Shown here: one piece after another, positions 17,789 through 26,338 of the stretch
Numbering within the stretch: position 1 is the first letter of the stretch
How the letters are laid out: each line of letters starts with the position of its first letter
From: DTWD01 sp963662965
GTDB taxonomy: Bacteria; Acidobacteriota; Vicinamibacteria; Vicinamibacterales; UBA8438
Direction: 5' to 3'
Length of the DNA: 64,000 nt
Assembly (NCBI GenBank): GCA_963662965.1
Contig: OY759970.1
Coordinates: 1,612,001 to 1,676,000, forward strand
Made by a program: the position numbers and the translations under genes
The notes under the pieces: generated by a model
The model's input: the letters and a program-made list of their open reading frames with translations, nothing else
Databases searched by the model: none
Told to the model about the DNA's origin: nothing

Positions 17789-17821
17789 TTGATATTACCA
17801 GGTCAAAATGGTTTAGACTAA
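17789..17821 (+). promoter_or_regulatory. Candidate promoter and DtxR-type operator of the feo operon
   Basis: This AT-rich stretch in an otherwise GC-rich window lies between the DUF4920 gene and the DtxR-FeoA gene. TTGATA (17789-17794) could be a -35 element and TTTAGA/TAGACT (17812-17819) a -10 element. Overlapping the latter is TTAGACTAA (17813-17821), a perfect palindrome about its central A that resembles the half-site arrangement TTAG...CTAA of DtxR-type operators. Autoregulation by the adjacent DtxR protein is inferred, not shown. Confidence 0.4.
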
Positions 17822-17875
17822 TAGAGATTAATTTTTTGGTTTATCAAAATCTGTAATTAGACAAAGACCGAGCCG

Positions 17876-18919
17876 ATGCCCGACCCCACCCTTGCGTTGT
17901 TCGTCTTCACGGTCCTGCTGGTCACACTGGCGATCCTGCTGTGGCCGCGGGGCGGCATCGTCCCTCGCTTGCAGCGTCTGACGCAGCTCGATGAGCGGGT
18001 GTGGCTCGAGGACGCCATTAAACATATCTACACGTGCCAGAGTGCCGGCCACGCCTGTTCGCTCGAGAGCCTCGCGGGACGGCTCGAGGTCTCACGCGCC
18101 CGGGCAGCGACACTGCTCTCCCGTCTCGCGGAGATGGGGCTGGTTCATACCGGAGACCGGGGCCCGACGCTCACCGACGAAGGCCGGCAGTCGGCGCTTC
18201 GTCTCGTGCGAACCCATCGGATGTGGGAGCGCTATCTTGCCGACCGCACGGGAGTCCCCGCTGTCGAGTGGCACGACGAGGCCGAGCGGATGGAGCACGC
18301 CCTCTCGGCGGCGGAAGTCGACGCACTCGATGCCCGGTTGGGTCATCCGCCGTGGGATCCGCATGGCGATCCGATTCCGACGTCGGCCGGATCGGTGCCA
18401 CCGGAGCACGGGGTGTCACTCGTCGCGGCAAACGCTGGGCACACCGTTGAGATTCTGCATCTCGAAGACGAGCCACGCGAGATCTACGATGCGTTGCTCA
18501 ACGACGGGCTCGCGCTCGGCAGCCGGCTCGACATCGTGGCGCGTTCAGACCGCGCCGTGCGCGTGCGGTCCGGCGGCCGCGAGTGGGAGATCGACCCGGT
18601 CGCCGCCGGCAACGTCACCGTGCGGCACCTTCCGGTCGGCGAACACGCCGACACGACCGGGACGACGTTGTGCGACGCCAAGGTGGGGGAGACGGTCCGC
18701 GTCCTCACGATCTCCCAAGCGTGCCAAGGGGCCCAGCGGCGGCGCCTGCTCGACCTCGGGCTCGTACGGGGAACCGAGATCACGCCCGAACTGACGAGCG
18801 CCGGCGGCGACCCGATTGCCTACCGCATTCGCGGCGCGCTCATCGCGCTGCGACGCACCCAATCGGCATGGATCACCGTCGAGCGACTCGGTGTTCGCCA
18901 CAGCGCGGAGGTCGCCTGA
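17876..18919 (+). CDS. Membrane-anchored DtxR-type metalloregulator fused to FeoA domains
   Basis: 347 residues. Residues 5-25 (ALFVFTVLLVTLAILLW) form one membrane helix, unusual for a DNA-binding repressor. Residues about 45-115 are a winged helix (CSLESLAGRLEVSRARAATLLSRLAEMGLVH), and 120-180 a DtxR-like metal-binding/dimerisation domain (EWHDEAERMEHALSAAEVDALDARLGHPPWDPHG). Two SH3-like FeoA domains follow (about 195-255 and 265-335). DtxR proteins repress iron or manganese uptake genes when metal is bound; FeoA assists FeoB. Its TGA overlaps the feoB ATG (TGATG), so the two are translationally coupled. Whether the helix anchors it near FeoB is inference. Confidence 0.85.
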   Translation: MPDPTLALFVFTVLLVTLAILLWPRGGIVPRLQRLTQLDERVWLEDAIKHIYTCQSAGHACSLESLAGRLEVSRARAATLLSRLAEMGLVHTGDRGPTLTDEGRQSALRLVRTHRMWERYLADRTGVPAVEWHDEAERMEHALSAAEVDALDARLGHPPWDPHGDPIPTSAGSVPPEHGVSLVAANAGHTVEILHLEDEPREIYDALLNDGLALGSRLDIVARSDRAVRVRSGGREWEIDPVAAGNVTVRHLPVGEHADTTGTTLCDAKVGETVRVLTISQACQGAQRRRLLDLGLVRGTEITPELTSAGGDPIAYRIRGALIALRRTQSAWITVERLGVRHSAEVA

Positions 18920-21135
18920 TGGCGCTTCCCGCCGTTGCCTGCGGCGGTGCCGCCGCCCACCGCGCGGAGAGCCTGGTCCGGCTCGGTCTCAATCCCGACA
19001 AGTGGGACATCCTCATCGCCCTCGCCGGTAATCCGAACGTCGGCAAGAGCACGGTGTTCAACGCCATCACGGGATTGCGGCAGCACACCGGCAACTGGCC
19101 CGGCAAAACGATCGTGCGCGCAGAGGGGGCGTTTGCTCACCGCGACAAACGGATGAAGATTGTCGACCTGCCGGGGACGTATTCTCTGCAAGCTAGCAGC
19201 GCCGATGAAGAGGTTGCCCGCGATTTCATCCTGTTCGGTCGGCCTGACGTCACGATCGCGGTGGTCGACGCGACCCGTCTCGAACGCAACCTGAACCTCG
19301 TCCTCCAGATTCTCGACATTACCGACCGTGTCGTCATCTATCTCAATCTGATCGACGAGGCTCGGCGTCACGGCATCGCGGTCGACGCCGCACGCGTCGA
19401 GAAACAGCTCGGCGTCCCGGTGGTGAGCGGCGTCGCCCGGTCGAAGATCGGCATCGATGATCTCCTCGAGGCGGCCCACGGTGTCGCAACCGGCGACACG
19501 CAGACCACGCCGTACCGCATTACCCGACATGCCCCGGCAGTCGAACAAGCGGTGACCTCACTCGCCAGCGTGGTTGAAGAGGCCTTTCCTGCCCTGCCGA
19601 ACACCCGGTGGGTGTCGCAGCGGCTGCTGAACGCCGACGATGCCGTTGTCGAGGCGGTCCGCTCCGGCGAGCTCGGCCAGCTCGGCGACGACACCGCCGA
19701 ACCGACACCAGTCGAGATCACCGACAGCGCGCGCCGCGGCGTACTCGACGCAGCGCAACGCCTGCGGTGGGAGCTCCCGGCCGATTTCCACGACACGATG
19801 ACGGAGCGAACGTTCGAGGCGGCGCAGGAGATCGCTGAACGGGCCGTGATGCGAGGCCTCAGAAAAGCGGGGTTCGACTTCGACCACACGTTCGACCGCC
19901 TCTTGACCAGCCGTTGGTTCGGCTTCCCGCTCATGCTGTTGATCCTCGCCGTCGTCTTCTGGATCACCATCGAGGGGGCGAACGTGCCGTCGTCGATGTT
20001 GGCCACGCTGCTCATCGACACGACGCACCCGGTGCTCAAAGGATTCGGCGAGACGATCGGGTTGCCGTGGTGGGTCAACGGCTTCCTGTTCGACGGTGTC
20101 TACCTGGCCACCGCGTGGGTCGTCTCGGTCATGCTGCCGCCGATGGCCATCTTCTTCCCGATCTTCACCTTGCTCGAGGACTTCGGATATCTGCCGCGGG
20201 TGGCCTTCAACCTCGATTCGCTGTTTCGACGCGCCGGAGCCCACGGTAAACAGGCGCTGACGATGTGCATGGGTTTCGGCTGCAACGCCGCCGGTGTCGT
20301 CGCGACTCGCGTGATCGACAGTCCGCGCGAGCGACTCATCGCGATCATCACCAACAACTTCTCGCTCTGCAACGGGCGCTGGCCGACCCAGATCCTGATC
20401 GCGTCGATCTTCATCGGCGCGCTGGCGCCGGCCCATCTCGCCGGTCTCGTGTCGGCCGCCGCGGTGGTCGGGATCGCGGTGCTCGGCATCGCCATGATGC
20501 TGGTCGCCTCGTGGCTACTGTCGCGGACCGTGCTCCGTGGTGAAGCGACGAGCTTCAGCCTCGAGCTTCCACCGTATCGGCCCCCGCGCGTCTGGCAAAC
20601 GCTCTACACGTCACTCATCGACCGGACGTTGATCGTACTGTGGCGTGCCGTCGTCTTCGCGGTCCCGGCCGGCGCCGTCATCTGGCTCATCTCCAACGTC
20701 ACGATCGGTGATCTCAGCCTGGCCGAGTACTCGGTCGACTGGCTCGATCCGATGGGCCTGCTCATTGGCCTCAACGGCGTCATCCTGGTTGCGTACATCG
20801 TCGCGATTCCGGCGAATGAGATCGTGATCCCGACGGTGTTGATGCTGACCGTCTTGACCGCCGATGTGGCCGGCGGTGGTGGACCGGGGGTGATGTTCGA
20901 GCTCGACAGCACGGACGCCACGGCCCAGCTACTTCGCGCGGGCGGTTGGACGCTCCTGACCGCGGTCAACCTGATGCTGTTCAGCTTGCTTCACAATCCC
21001 TGCTCGACGACGATCTATACGATCTTCAAGGAGACGCGGAGCGCGCGATGGACTACGCTTGCGACCCTGCTCCCGCTCGCGATGGGCGTCACCGTCTGCT
21101 TTGTCGTGACGCAGATGTGGCGGATATTTCTTTAG
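18919..21135 (+). CDS. feoB: Fe(II) transporter FeoB
   Basis: 738 residues from the ATG at 18919 that overlaps the previous stop. N-terminal G domain: G1 GNPNVGKST (37-45), switch region with WPGKTIVRAEG, G3 DLPGTYSL and G4-like NLID. The GDI helical region follows, then a membrane domain with the conserved Gate motifs (MGFGCNAAGV with its Cys, and FSLCNGRWP). It imports ferrous iron across the inner membrane using GTP (or ATP) hydrolysis. The C-terminal FeoC-like part is absent. Cotranscribed with the DtxR-FeoA regulator, so Fe(II) import and its control form one two-gene operon. Confidence 0.95.
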   Translation: MALPAVACGGAAAHRAESLVRLGLNPDKWDILIALAGNPNVGKSTVFNAITGLRQHTGNWPGKTIVRAEGAFAHRDKRMKIVDLPGTYSLQASSADEEVARDFILFGRPDVTIAVVDATRLERNLNLVLQILDITDRVVIYLNLIDEARRHGIAVDAARVEKQLGVPVVSGVARSKIGIDDLLEAAHGVATGDTQTTPYRITRHAPAVEQAVTSLASVVEEAFPALPNTRWVSQRLLNADDAVVEAVRSGELGQLGDDTAEPTPVEITDSARRGVLDAAQRLRWELPADFHDTMTERTFEAAQEIAERAVMRGLRKAGFDFDHTFDRLLTSRWFGFPLMLLILAVVFWITIEGANVPSSMLATLLIDTTHPVLKGFGETIGLPWWVNGFLFDGVYLATAWVVSVMLPPMAIFFPIFTLLEDFGYLPRVAFNLDSLFRRAGAHGKQALTMCMGFGCNAAGVVATRVIDSPRERLIAIITNNFSLCNGRWPTQILIASIFIGALAPAHLAGLVSAAAVVGIAVLGIAMMLVASWLLSRTVLRGEATSFSLELPPYRPPRVWQTLYTSLIDRTLIVLWRAVVFAVPAGAVIWLISNVTIGDLSLAEYSVDWLDPMGLLIGLNGVILVAYIVAIPANEIVIPTVLMLTVLTADVAGGGGPGVMFELDSTDATAQLLRAGGWTLLTAVNLMLFSLLHNPCSTTIYTIFKETRSARWTTLATLLPLAMGVTVCFVVTQMWRIFL

Positions 21136-21136
21136 C

Positions 21137-21153
21137 CGGGGCTTACCGCCCCG
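21137..21153 (+). terminator. Hairpin after feoB
   Basis: CGGGGC-TTACC-GCCCCG, a perfect 6-bp stem directly after the feoB TAG, in the context TTTAGCCGGGGC...GCCCCGTCTGA. It belongs to the same family as the hairpins at 6229 and 17180 and could terminate the feo transcript. The ribosome site of the next (broken) gene, AAGGAGA, follows 10 bases later. Confidence 0.45.
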
Positions 21154-21171
21154 TCTGAAGAAGGAGACCGC

Positions 21172-21692
21172 ATGCGATATTCAGGAGCCCTCGCCGTCAT
21201 TGCCGCCATCGTCGCTGGCGACATCGGGGCGCATCTACTGGCACAGTCCAGCCGCAGTGACACCTCGATTGGCATGCCGCGCTATGACGCCGACGGCGCG
21301 CTCCAGCTTCCCGAGGACTACCTCCGGTGGACGCTCGTCGGCACCGCGCTCGGTCTCAGCTACAACGAGGAGGTGCCACGCCGTGAGTCGTTCAACACCA
21401 CTTTGATGGAGCCGACCGCGTACGACCACTTCGTGCGGACCGGCGAGTTCCGCGAAGGGACGATGCTTGCCCTCCTGGTGCGCGGGACCGAGGACGATGC
21501 GATGCCGGCGCGCCACGGCCGATTCGCCGGGCGTACTACGATTTCGGCGGCGGTAGCCGGGCCCGTACCGTGGCGCAACCGTTCCCGAAGAGCCAAGGCT
21601 GCTACAACTGCCACATCGAGCACGCGGCGCGCGACAACGTGTTCCTGCAGTTCTATCCGCTGCTCGCCGATGCCGCTGGCGTTGAACCTTAG
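21172..21692 (+). pseudogene. Cytochrome P460-family protein, frameshifted with an internal deletion
   Basis: The start is normal: RBS AAGGAGA, ATG 21172, signal peptide MRYSGALAVIAAIVAG. The body reads YDADGALQLPEDYLRWTLVG ... YDHFVRTGEFREGTMLALL, typical of P460-family heme proteins. After GRFAG (about 21535) the frame is lost; the C-terminus continues in another frame as YYDFGGGSRARTV ... KSQGCYNCHIEHAARDNVFLQFYPLL with the heme site CYNCH, ending at TAG 21690. The usual stretch of about 20-25 residues between RFAG and AYYDFGG is missing, so a small deletion rather than a single indel removed the frame. Would have been a periplasmic heme protein. Confidence 0.78.
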
Positions 21693-22411
21693 ATCGACCC
21701 ACGCCACTCGGTCGCCCAAATAGGGATCGGGGTGTCGTTGGGCGAGGTGAGCGAGCTTCGGCTGGGGTACGACCTGTCCCGGGCCAAGGCGACGATCCGG
21801 GTCGGCGACCCACTCCTTCCGTCGTTCGCCGGTCGCGAACAGGCCGCTCGACTGCGCTGGGTCTACGACGGACAGGACCACTGGATGGTGCCGAGTCGCG
21901 GTATTGCCGCCATAACCAGCTTCGGCTGGCTGGTCGACGCGCCCGACCAAACCACGGAGCTCCGCCAGTTCGGCGGCGAGGTGTCGGCCGTGATGCCGCT
22001 CACCGATCGCAACCGGCTGTTCTTCGGGGCCGCCGGCGGCACATCGTTCGACGACGCGCCAAGTCCGTTCCGACAGTTCACCCTCGGCGGCCGAGCCGGG
22101 CTCAGCGCGTTTGACCTCGACGAGTTTCGTGGCGATCACTTCGGATACGTCCGAGGCGGCTACCTGCGGGAGATCGGCCGGCTGCCGATCTACGCGTTGG
22201 CCGGCGAGCCTGTTCGGCGGGCCGATCGTGCACGCGCTTGGCCGGCGTCGAGGCCGGCAGCGCCTTCGACGAGGTCGACCAGGCGCGCGTGCACCGCTCG
22301 CTCACCGGCAAAGTCGTCACGGAAACGGTGGTCGGCCCGCTCCTGCTCAGCAGCAACGTCGCGCCGGACGGCGACGTCGCGTTCTACATCGCGCTCGGCC
22401 GTGTGTTTTAA
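21693..22411 (+). pseudogene. Patatin-like phospholipase, C-terminal outer-membrane barrel remnant
   Basis: Open directly after the P460 stop without a start codon. Residues such as VSLGEVSELRLGYDLSRAKA, VYDGQDHWMVPSRG and FTLGGRAGLSAFDLDEFRG match the C-terminal Omp85-like barrel of patatin-type phospholipases (RssA-like surface antigens). The frame shifts after IYALAG (about 22205), passes through SLFGGPIVHAL in a second frame and reaches EAGSAFDEVDQARVHRSL ... FYIALGRVF in the third, ending at TAA 22409. The catalytic patatin domain (GxSxG and Asp) and the POTRA-like part are absent. It is a 3' remnant with at least two further frame lesions. Confidence 0.78.
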
Positions 22412-22416
22412 GCTTC

Positions 22417-24729
22417 ATGGCAATGTCGGGCTATCGTCGTTCCCTGGCCGCCGTGCGGTTGATGAGTGTCGCCGCGCTCACCGTTTCGGCGTGCTCGCCG
22501 GCACCGGGTGACGCCGGCCCGACGCCGCGCCAGGAACGGGGCGTCGGTGTGTCGGGCGTCCCGTACGTCGACAACGCGACCTGCGCCGAGTGCCACCGCG
22601 AGGCGTTCGATGCCTGGATGGGGTCGCACCACGACCTCGCCATGGCGGAGGCGACCGCCGAGTCGGTTCGCGGAGATTTCGACGACGCGACGTTCACCCA
22701 CTTCGGCGTCACGTCGCGGTTCTTCACCCGCGACGGTCGCTTTTTCGTCACCACCGAAGGCTCCGACGGCGAGCTGGCCGACTTCGAGCTGCGCTACACC
22801 TTCGGGGTCGAGCCGCTGCAGCAGTACCTGGCACCCTTCCCGGGTGGACGCCTGCAAAGCCTGACGATCGCGTGGGACACGGAGCGTCGCCGATGGTTCC
22901 ACCTCTATCCCGACGAGCCGATCGCGCCGGACGACCCGCTCCACTGGACCGGCCGGTATCAACGCTGGAACGTCATGTGCGCGGAGTGTCACTCGACCAA
23001 TCTGCGCAAGAACTACGACCCGGAGCGCGACACCTACGACACCGTCTGGGACGAGATCGACGTGAGCTGCCAGGCGTGCCACGGGCCAGGCGGCGCCCAC
23101 GTCGACTGGGCGCGGTCGGCCGCCGGCGGCACGGCGCCCGACGCGATCGCCGCCGGTCTGGTGGTCGATGTGGCCCATGACGACGCCGCCTACGAGCTCG
23201 CGGCATGCGCCGGGTGTCATTCGAGACGACAACGGATCACCGACGTCGACCGCCACGCGCGGCCGTTCCTCGACGACTACCGGCCGTCGACGCTGCAAGA
23301 CGGCCTCTACCATCCCGATGGTCAGATTCGTGACGAGGTCTACGTCTGGGGGTCATTTGTCCAGAGCAAGATGCATGCGGCGGGGGTGCGCTGCTCGAAC
23401 TGTCACGAGCCGCATGGCCTCGGCCTGCGCGGCACCGGCAACGCCGTCTGCGTCCAGTGCCACCGCGACTCACCGAAGGAACGGTTCGCGACGCTCGAGC
23501 CGAAGCTCTACGACACGCCCGAGCATCACTTTCACGCGGCAGGCTCAGACGGCACGCAGTGTGTCAATTGCCACATGCCGGCACAGACCTACATGGTGGT
23601 CGACCCGCGCCGTGACCACAGCTTCAGAGTTCCGCGGCCCGACCTGTCGGTCTCGCTCGGGACGCCCGACGCGTGCACCATGTGTCACGACGACCAGACG
23701 CCCGAGTGGGCCGCCGAGCGGGCGGCCGCCTGGTGGGGCGCGCCGGATGCCACCCCGCACTACGGGGAGATCATCGCCGCGGCTCGCGCCGGAGATCCGG
23801 GCGCCGAAAGCGGGTTGGTCGCGCTGATCGGCGATCCCGCCACGCCGGGCATCGTGCGCGCCACCGCAATAGAGCAGCTCCGACCGTCCGGAGCGCTGGC
23901 GCTCCAGACGATCGCAGCGGCGGTCGCGGACGACGACCCGATGGTGCGCGCTGCCGCCGTCGGCGGCCTGGAGGTGCTGTCGCCGGTGCCGCGAATGGCC
24001 ACGGTGGCGCCGTTGCTCGACGATCCGGTCCGGGCGGTGCGTATCGAGGCGGCGCGCGTCCTGACGACGGTCCCCCGCACCGAGCTCAGCTCGTCACAAG
24101 CCGCCTCGTTCGACGCGGCGCTGGGCGAGTTCGTCGACGCCCAGGCGGCCGCCGCCGACATGCCGGCGGCGCACCTCAATCTCGGCGTGCTCGATACGCA
24201 ACGCGGTGACCTCGACGCCGCCGTGGCGAAGTACCTGACGGCGCTGCGGCTCGACCCCTATTTCCTCCCGGCGCGCTTCAACCTGGTCAACCTCTACAAC
24301 CAGCAGGGGCGCAACGACGAGGCCGAAGCGATGCTGCGCGAGGGAATCAGACGCGCGCCTGACGAAGGAGAGCTCCACTACTCACTCGGCCTCCTGCTGG
24401 CCGAGCTGGAACGACTCGACGAGGCGACCGCGAGCCTGGGACGCGCCGCCGACCTGATGCCCGAGCGCGCCCGTGTGCGGTACAACTACGCGCTCGGTCT
24501 GCAGCAGCTCGGTCGCCTAGACGACGCCGAAGCTGCGCTCGTCGAGGCCAACGAGGTTGCCCCCGAAGACGGCGATATCCTCGTGGCGCTGACACAGCTC
24601 CTCATGCAGCGTCGAGCGTGGGACAGCGCGCGCGAGTACGCCCAGGCGCTTTTCGATCTCAACCCGGGCGCGCCGGGCGCGCAACGACTGCTCAACGAGA
24701 TCCAGCTGCGCGAGCTGCGCGACAGATAG
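22417..24729 (+). CDS. Eight-heme cytochrome c lipoprotein with HEAT-like and TPR domains
   Basis: 770 residues from ATG 22417. A lipobox (LTVSAC, Cys26) suggests anchoring of the mature protein to a membrane outside the cytoplasm. Eight CxxCH sites are visible: CAECH (56-60), a second CAECH, CQACH, CAGCH, CSNCH, CVQCH, CVNCH and CTMCH, in the spacing seen in the cytochrome c554/octaheme families. After residue about 440 there are HEAT-like helices (VALIGDPATPGIVRATAIEQL) and then at least five TPRs (AAHLNLGVLDTQRGDLDAAVAKY ...). Such multiheme-TPR proteins are found near respiratory or detoxifying systems; redox partner and substrate are unknown. Intact, unlike the two genes before it. Confidence 0.88.
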   Translation: MAMSGYRRSLAAVRLMSVAALTVSACSPAPGDAGPTPRQERGVGVSGVPYVDNATCAECHREAFDAWMGSHHDLAMAEATAESVRGDFDDATFTHFGVTSRFFTRDGRFFVTTEGSDGELADFELRYTFGVEPLQQYLAPFPGGRLQSLTIAWDTERRRWFHLYPDEPIAPDDPLHWTGRYQRWNVMCAECHSTNLRKNYDPERDTYDTVWDEIDVSCQACHGPGGAHVDWARSAAGGTAPDAIAAGLVVDVAHDDAAYELAACAGCHSRRQRITDVDRHARPFLDDYRPSTLQDGLYHPDGQIRDEVYVWGSFVQSKMHAAGVRCSNCHEPHGLGLRGTGNAVCVQCHRDSPKERFATLEPKLYDTPEHHFHAAGSDGTQCVNCHMPAQTYMVVDPRRDHSFRVPRPDLSVSLGTPDACTMCHDDQTPEWAAERAAAWWGAPDATPHYGEIIAAARAGDPGAESGLVALIGDPATPGIVRATAIEQLRPSGALALQTIAAAVADDDPMVRAAAVGGLEVLSPVPRMATVAPLLDDPVRAVRIEAARVLTTVPRTELSSSQAASFDAALGEFVDAQAAAADMPAAHLNLGVLDTQRGDLDAAVAKYLTALRLDPYFLPARFNLVNLYNQQGRNDEAEAMLREGIRRAPDEGELHYSLGLLLAELERLDEATASLGRAADLMPERARVRYNYALGLQQLGRLDDAEAALVEANEVAPEDGDILVALTQLLMQRRAWDSAREYAQALFDLNPGAPGAQRLLNEIQLRELRDR

Positions 24730-24757
24730 TCGGATCGACCCCTTGGCGCCCGACTAA

Positions 24758-25675
24758 TTAGAAGGACCAGCCGAACGACGTCACGACGCTGTAGTCATTC
24801 CGCGCCGCGTTCTCGGATGGCGGGTCGCTGTCGAAGCTATTGCGGAACGTCACGTTGAAGAAGAAGTCGCTCACGAGCTCGCGTCGGACGCGCGCATCGA
24901 GCTCCATTCGCGAGCGACCCCGGTCGGTGAGACTGGGGAAGAAGACGAAGGTGCTCGTCACGTCGGTCTTCGGATAGTCGAAGGTGAACCACTCCAGCTC
25001 CGCCGCCAGGGCCCCTTCGAGATTGTTACGGCCGGGCGTGTCATCGAGAAACTCCTCGCGGTTGACGACCGCGCCGGCGAGCACGCCGAACAGCACAACG
25101 TTGGTCTGCACGAGACGCCGCTGATAGGCACCCCCCACCTGCGACCGCAGCTTCAACTGCAGCTCGTCGTTGCGCTCGAGCTAACTGAGCACCGTCACGT
25201 CCCAGCGCCGGCCGAAAAATCTGGTGATGTTCACCGACCCGTTGTGCCGGCGGCTGTCCTCGGCGCCGGCCTGTGCGGAGAAGAACGAGCCGGCGCTCAG
25301 CGTCGTTTCGAGTCTCTCGGTGCGGCGTCTGAAACTGGTGGAGAACGTCAGCTGGGTCGACTCCCCCGCCGCCGCGAAGTTGTAGCCGAGGTCGACCGAC
25401 CCGTCCCACTGATCCCAGATGCTGGGGCTGGCCGGTTTGATGAAGACGATGCGGTCGAGGTCCAGTATCACTTGCTCCGAGCCGACGACCAGTTCGCCCG
25501 CGGTACCGGTGCCGCCGAGTGATCCGACGAACTGCTCGCCCGAGCGAAGCTCCACCTCGAACCGGGCGGGGCTCGAGACCTGGGCCACGTCGTCCCATTC
25601 GACGTAGATGGTCTCCATGCCGTCGGTGCTCGCCCGCAGCCGGCCGCGCTCGAGCTTTTCGATCTCGACGGTCAC
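24758..25675 (-). pseudogene. DUF481 outer-membrane protein, 5'-truncated with an in-frame TAG
   Basis: The upstream part reads VEIEKLERGRLRASTDGM ... YVEWDDVAQVSS and QFVGSLGG, then the barrel (SVDLGYNFAAAGESTQLTF); the downstream part (LKLRSQVGGAYQRRLVQTN, NREEFLDD, SVVTSFGWSF) ends with the C-terminal aromatic of outer-membrane proteins. A TAG at 25181-25183 interrupts the same frame between VTVLS and LERNDELQ; one base change (CAG to TAG) explains it. The N-terminal signal peptide and first strands are missing: a stop lies directly upstream at 25679, exactly where the antisense nucleotidyltransferase begins. DUF481 proteins are beta-barrels of the YdiY type. Confidence 0.78.
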
Positions 25676-26093
25676 CCGCTACGCCGTCGGCGGCGGCCAT
25701 GCCGTCGCGCTGCACGGCGCGGTGCGAGGCACGGTCGATATCAACATCGTCGTGGCGTGGAGCTTGGACTCGCTCCAGCGCGCCGAAAAGGCCCTGGTCG
25801 TTCTCGATTTTGTTTCACGGCTACCGGTGGCCGCGGGCGAAATCTACCGCTTCCGCGACGAGTACGTAGCGAACCGCAATCTGGTGGCGTGGAACTTCTA
25901 CAATCCCTTGAACCCCGCGGAACAGGTCGACATCGTCATTACCTACGACCTGACCGGGAAGCGACGTCACCGCGTCGTGACCGCCGACGGTCCGGTCCAC
26001 ACCCTGAGCCGCGAGGATCTCATCTCCATGAAACGAGCCAGTGGCAGACCGCAGGATCTCGAAGACGCCGGCGCGCTAGAGCGTTTGCCATGA
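25608..26093 (+). CDS. Small nucleotidyltransferase of a toxin-antitoxin-like pair, altered N-terminus
   Basis: Homology starts at YAVGGGHAVALHGAVRGTVDINIVV (split here: motif GGHAVALHG, then TVDIN), followed by NFYNPLNPAEQVDIVITYDL and TLSREDLISMKRASGRPQDLED. This is the pattern of MNT/AbiEii-like minimal nucleotidyltransferases. The second Asp of the DxD pair is replaced (DIN), so transfer activity is doubtful, although the later Asp in QVDIV remains. The first 20 or so residues (ATG at 25608) are antisense to the DUF481 remnant and unlike the family, so the natural N-terminus was lost at about 25676. The TGA overlaps the next ATG (ATGA), a translationally coupled pair. Confidence 0.7.
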   Translation: MVSMPSVLARSRPRSSFSISTVTRYAVGGGHAVALHGAVRGTVDINIVVAWSLDSLQRAEKALVVLDFVSRLPVAAGEIYRFRDEYVANRNLVAWNFYNPLNPAEQVDIVITYDLTGKRRHRVVTADGPVHTLSREDLISMKRASGRPQDLEDAGALERLP

Positions 26094-26338
26094 AGGCGGT
26101 CCAGCGGTTCACGGACGATTACCTCGATCAGTGCCGGACGATGACTCCGGATCAAATCATCCGTTTCCTCGACGACTTTCGCCCTCTGCACGGTAGTACG
26201 CCGGCGCCGTCAAAGGCGATCAGCATCAAGGTGCCGACTGATCCACTGAACGCGTTCAAGGCGCGGGCCGCGCTGGCCAGGACGCCGTATCAAACGCAGA
26301 TCAAAGCGTTGATGAAGGCGTGGGTGTTGGACCGTTGA
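26090..26338 (+). CDS. CopG-like antitoxin partner
   Basis: 82 residues. The N-terminal half (FTDDYLDQCRTMTPDQIIRFLDDFR) is a helical region; the C-terminal half (AISIKVPTDPLNAFKARAALARTPYQTQIKALMKAWV) is a ribbon-helix-helix of the CopG/CcdA-like type: one strand, then helix ALNAFKARAAL-like and helix YQTQIKALM. Such proteins accompany small nucleotidyltransferase toxins. It overlaps the upstream gene by ATGA and its own C-terminus overlaps the start of the surface antigen gene at 26320. DNA binding and autoregulation are inferred from the family. Confidence 0.7.
   Translation: MKAVQRFTDDYLDQCRTMTPDQIIRFLDDFRPLHGSTPAPSKAISIKVPTDPLNAFKARAALARTPYQTQIKALMKAWVLDR

Noticed and set aside
25608..25675. 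Treating MVSMPSVLARSRP as a genuine N-terminus of the nucleotidyltransferase
   Set aside because: These residues are the antisense of conserved DUF481 sequence and unlike the start of the family; they are accepted only as an accidental new start.
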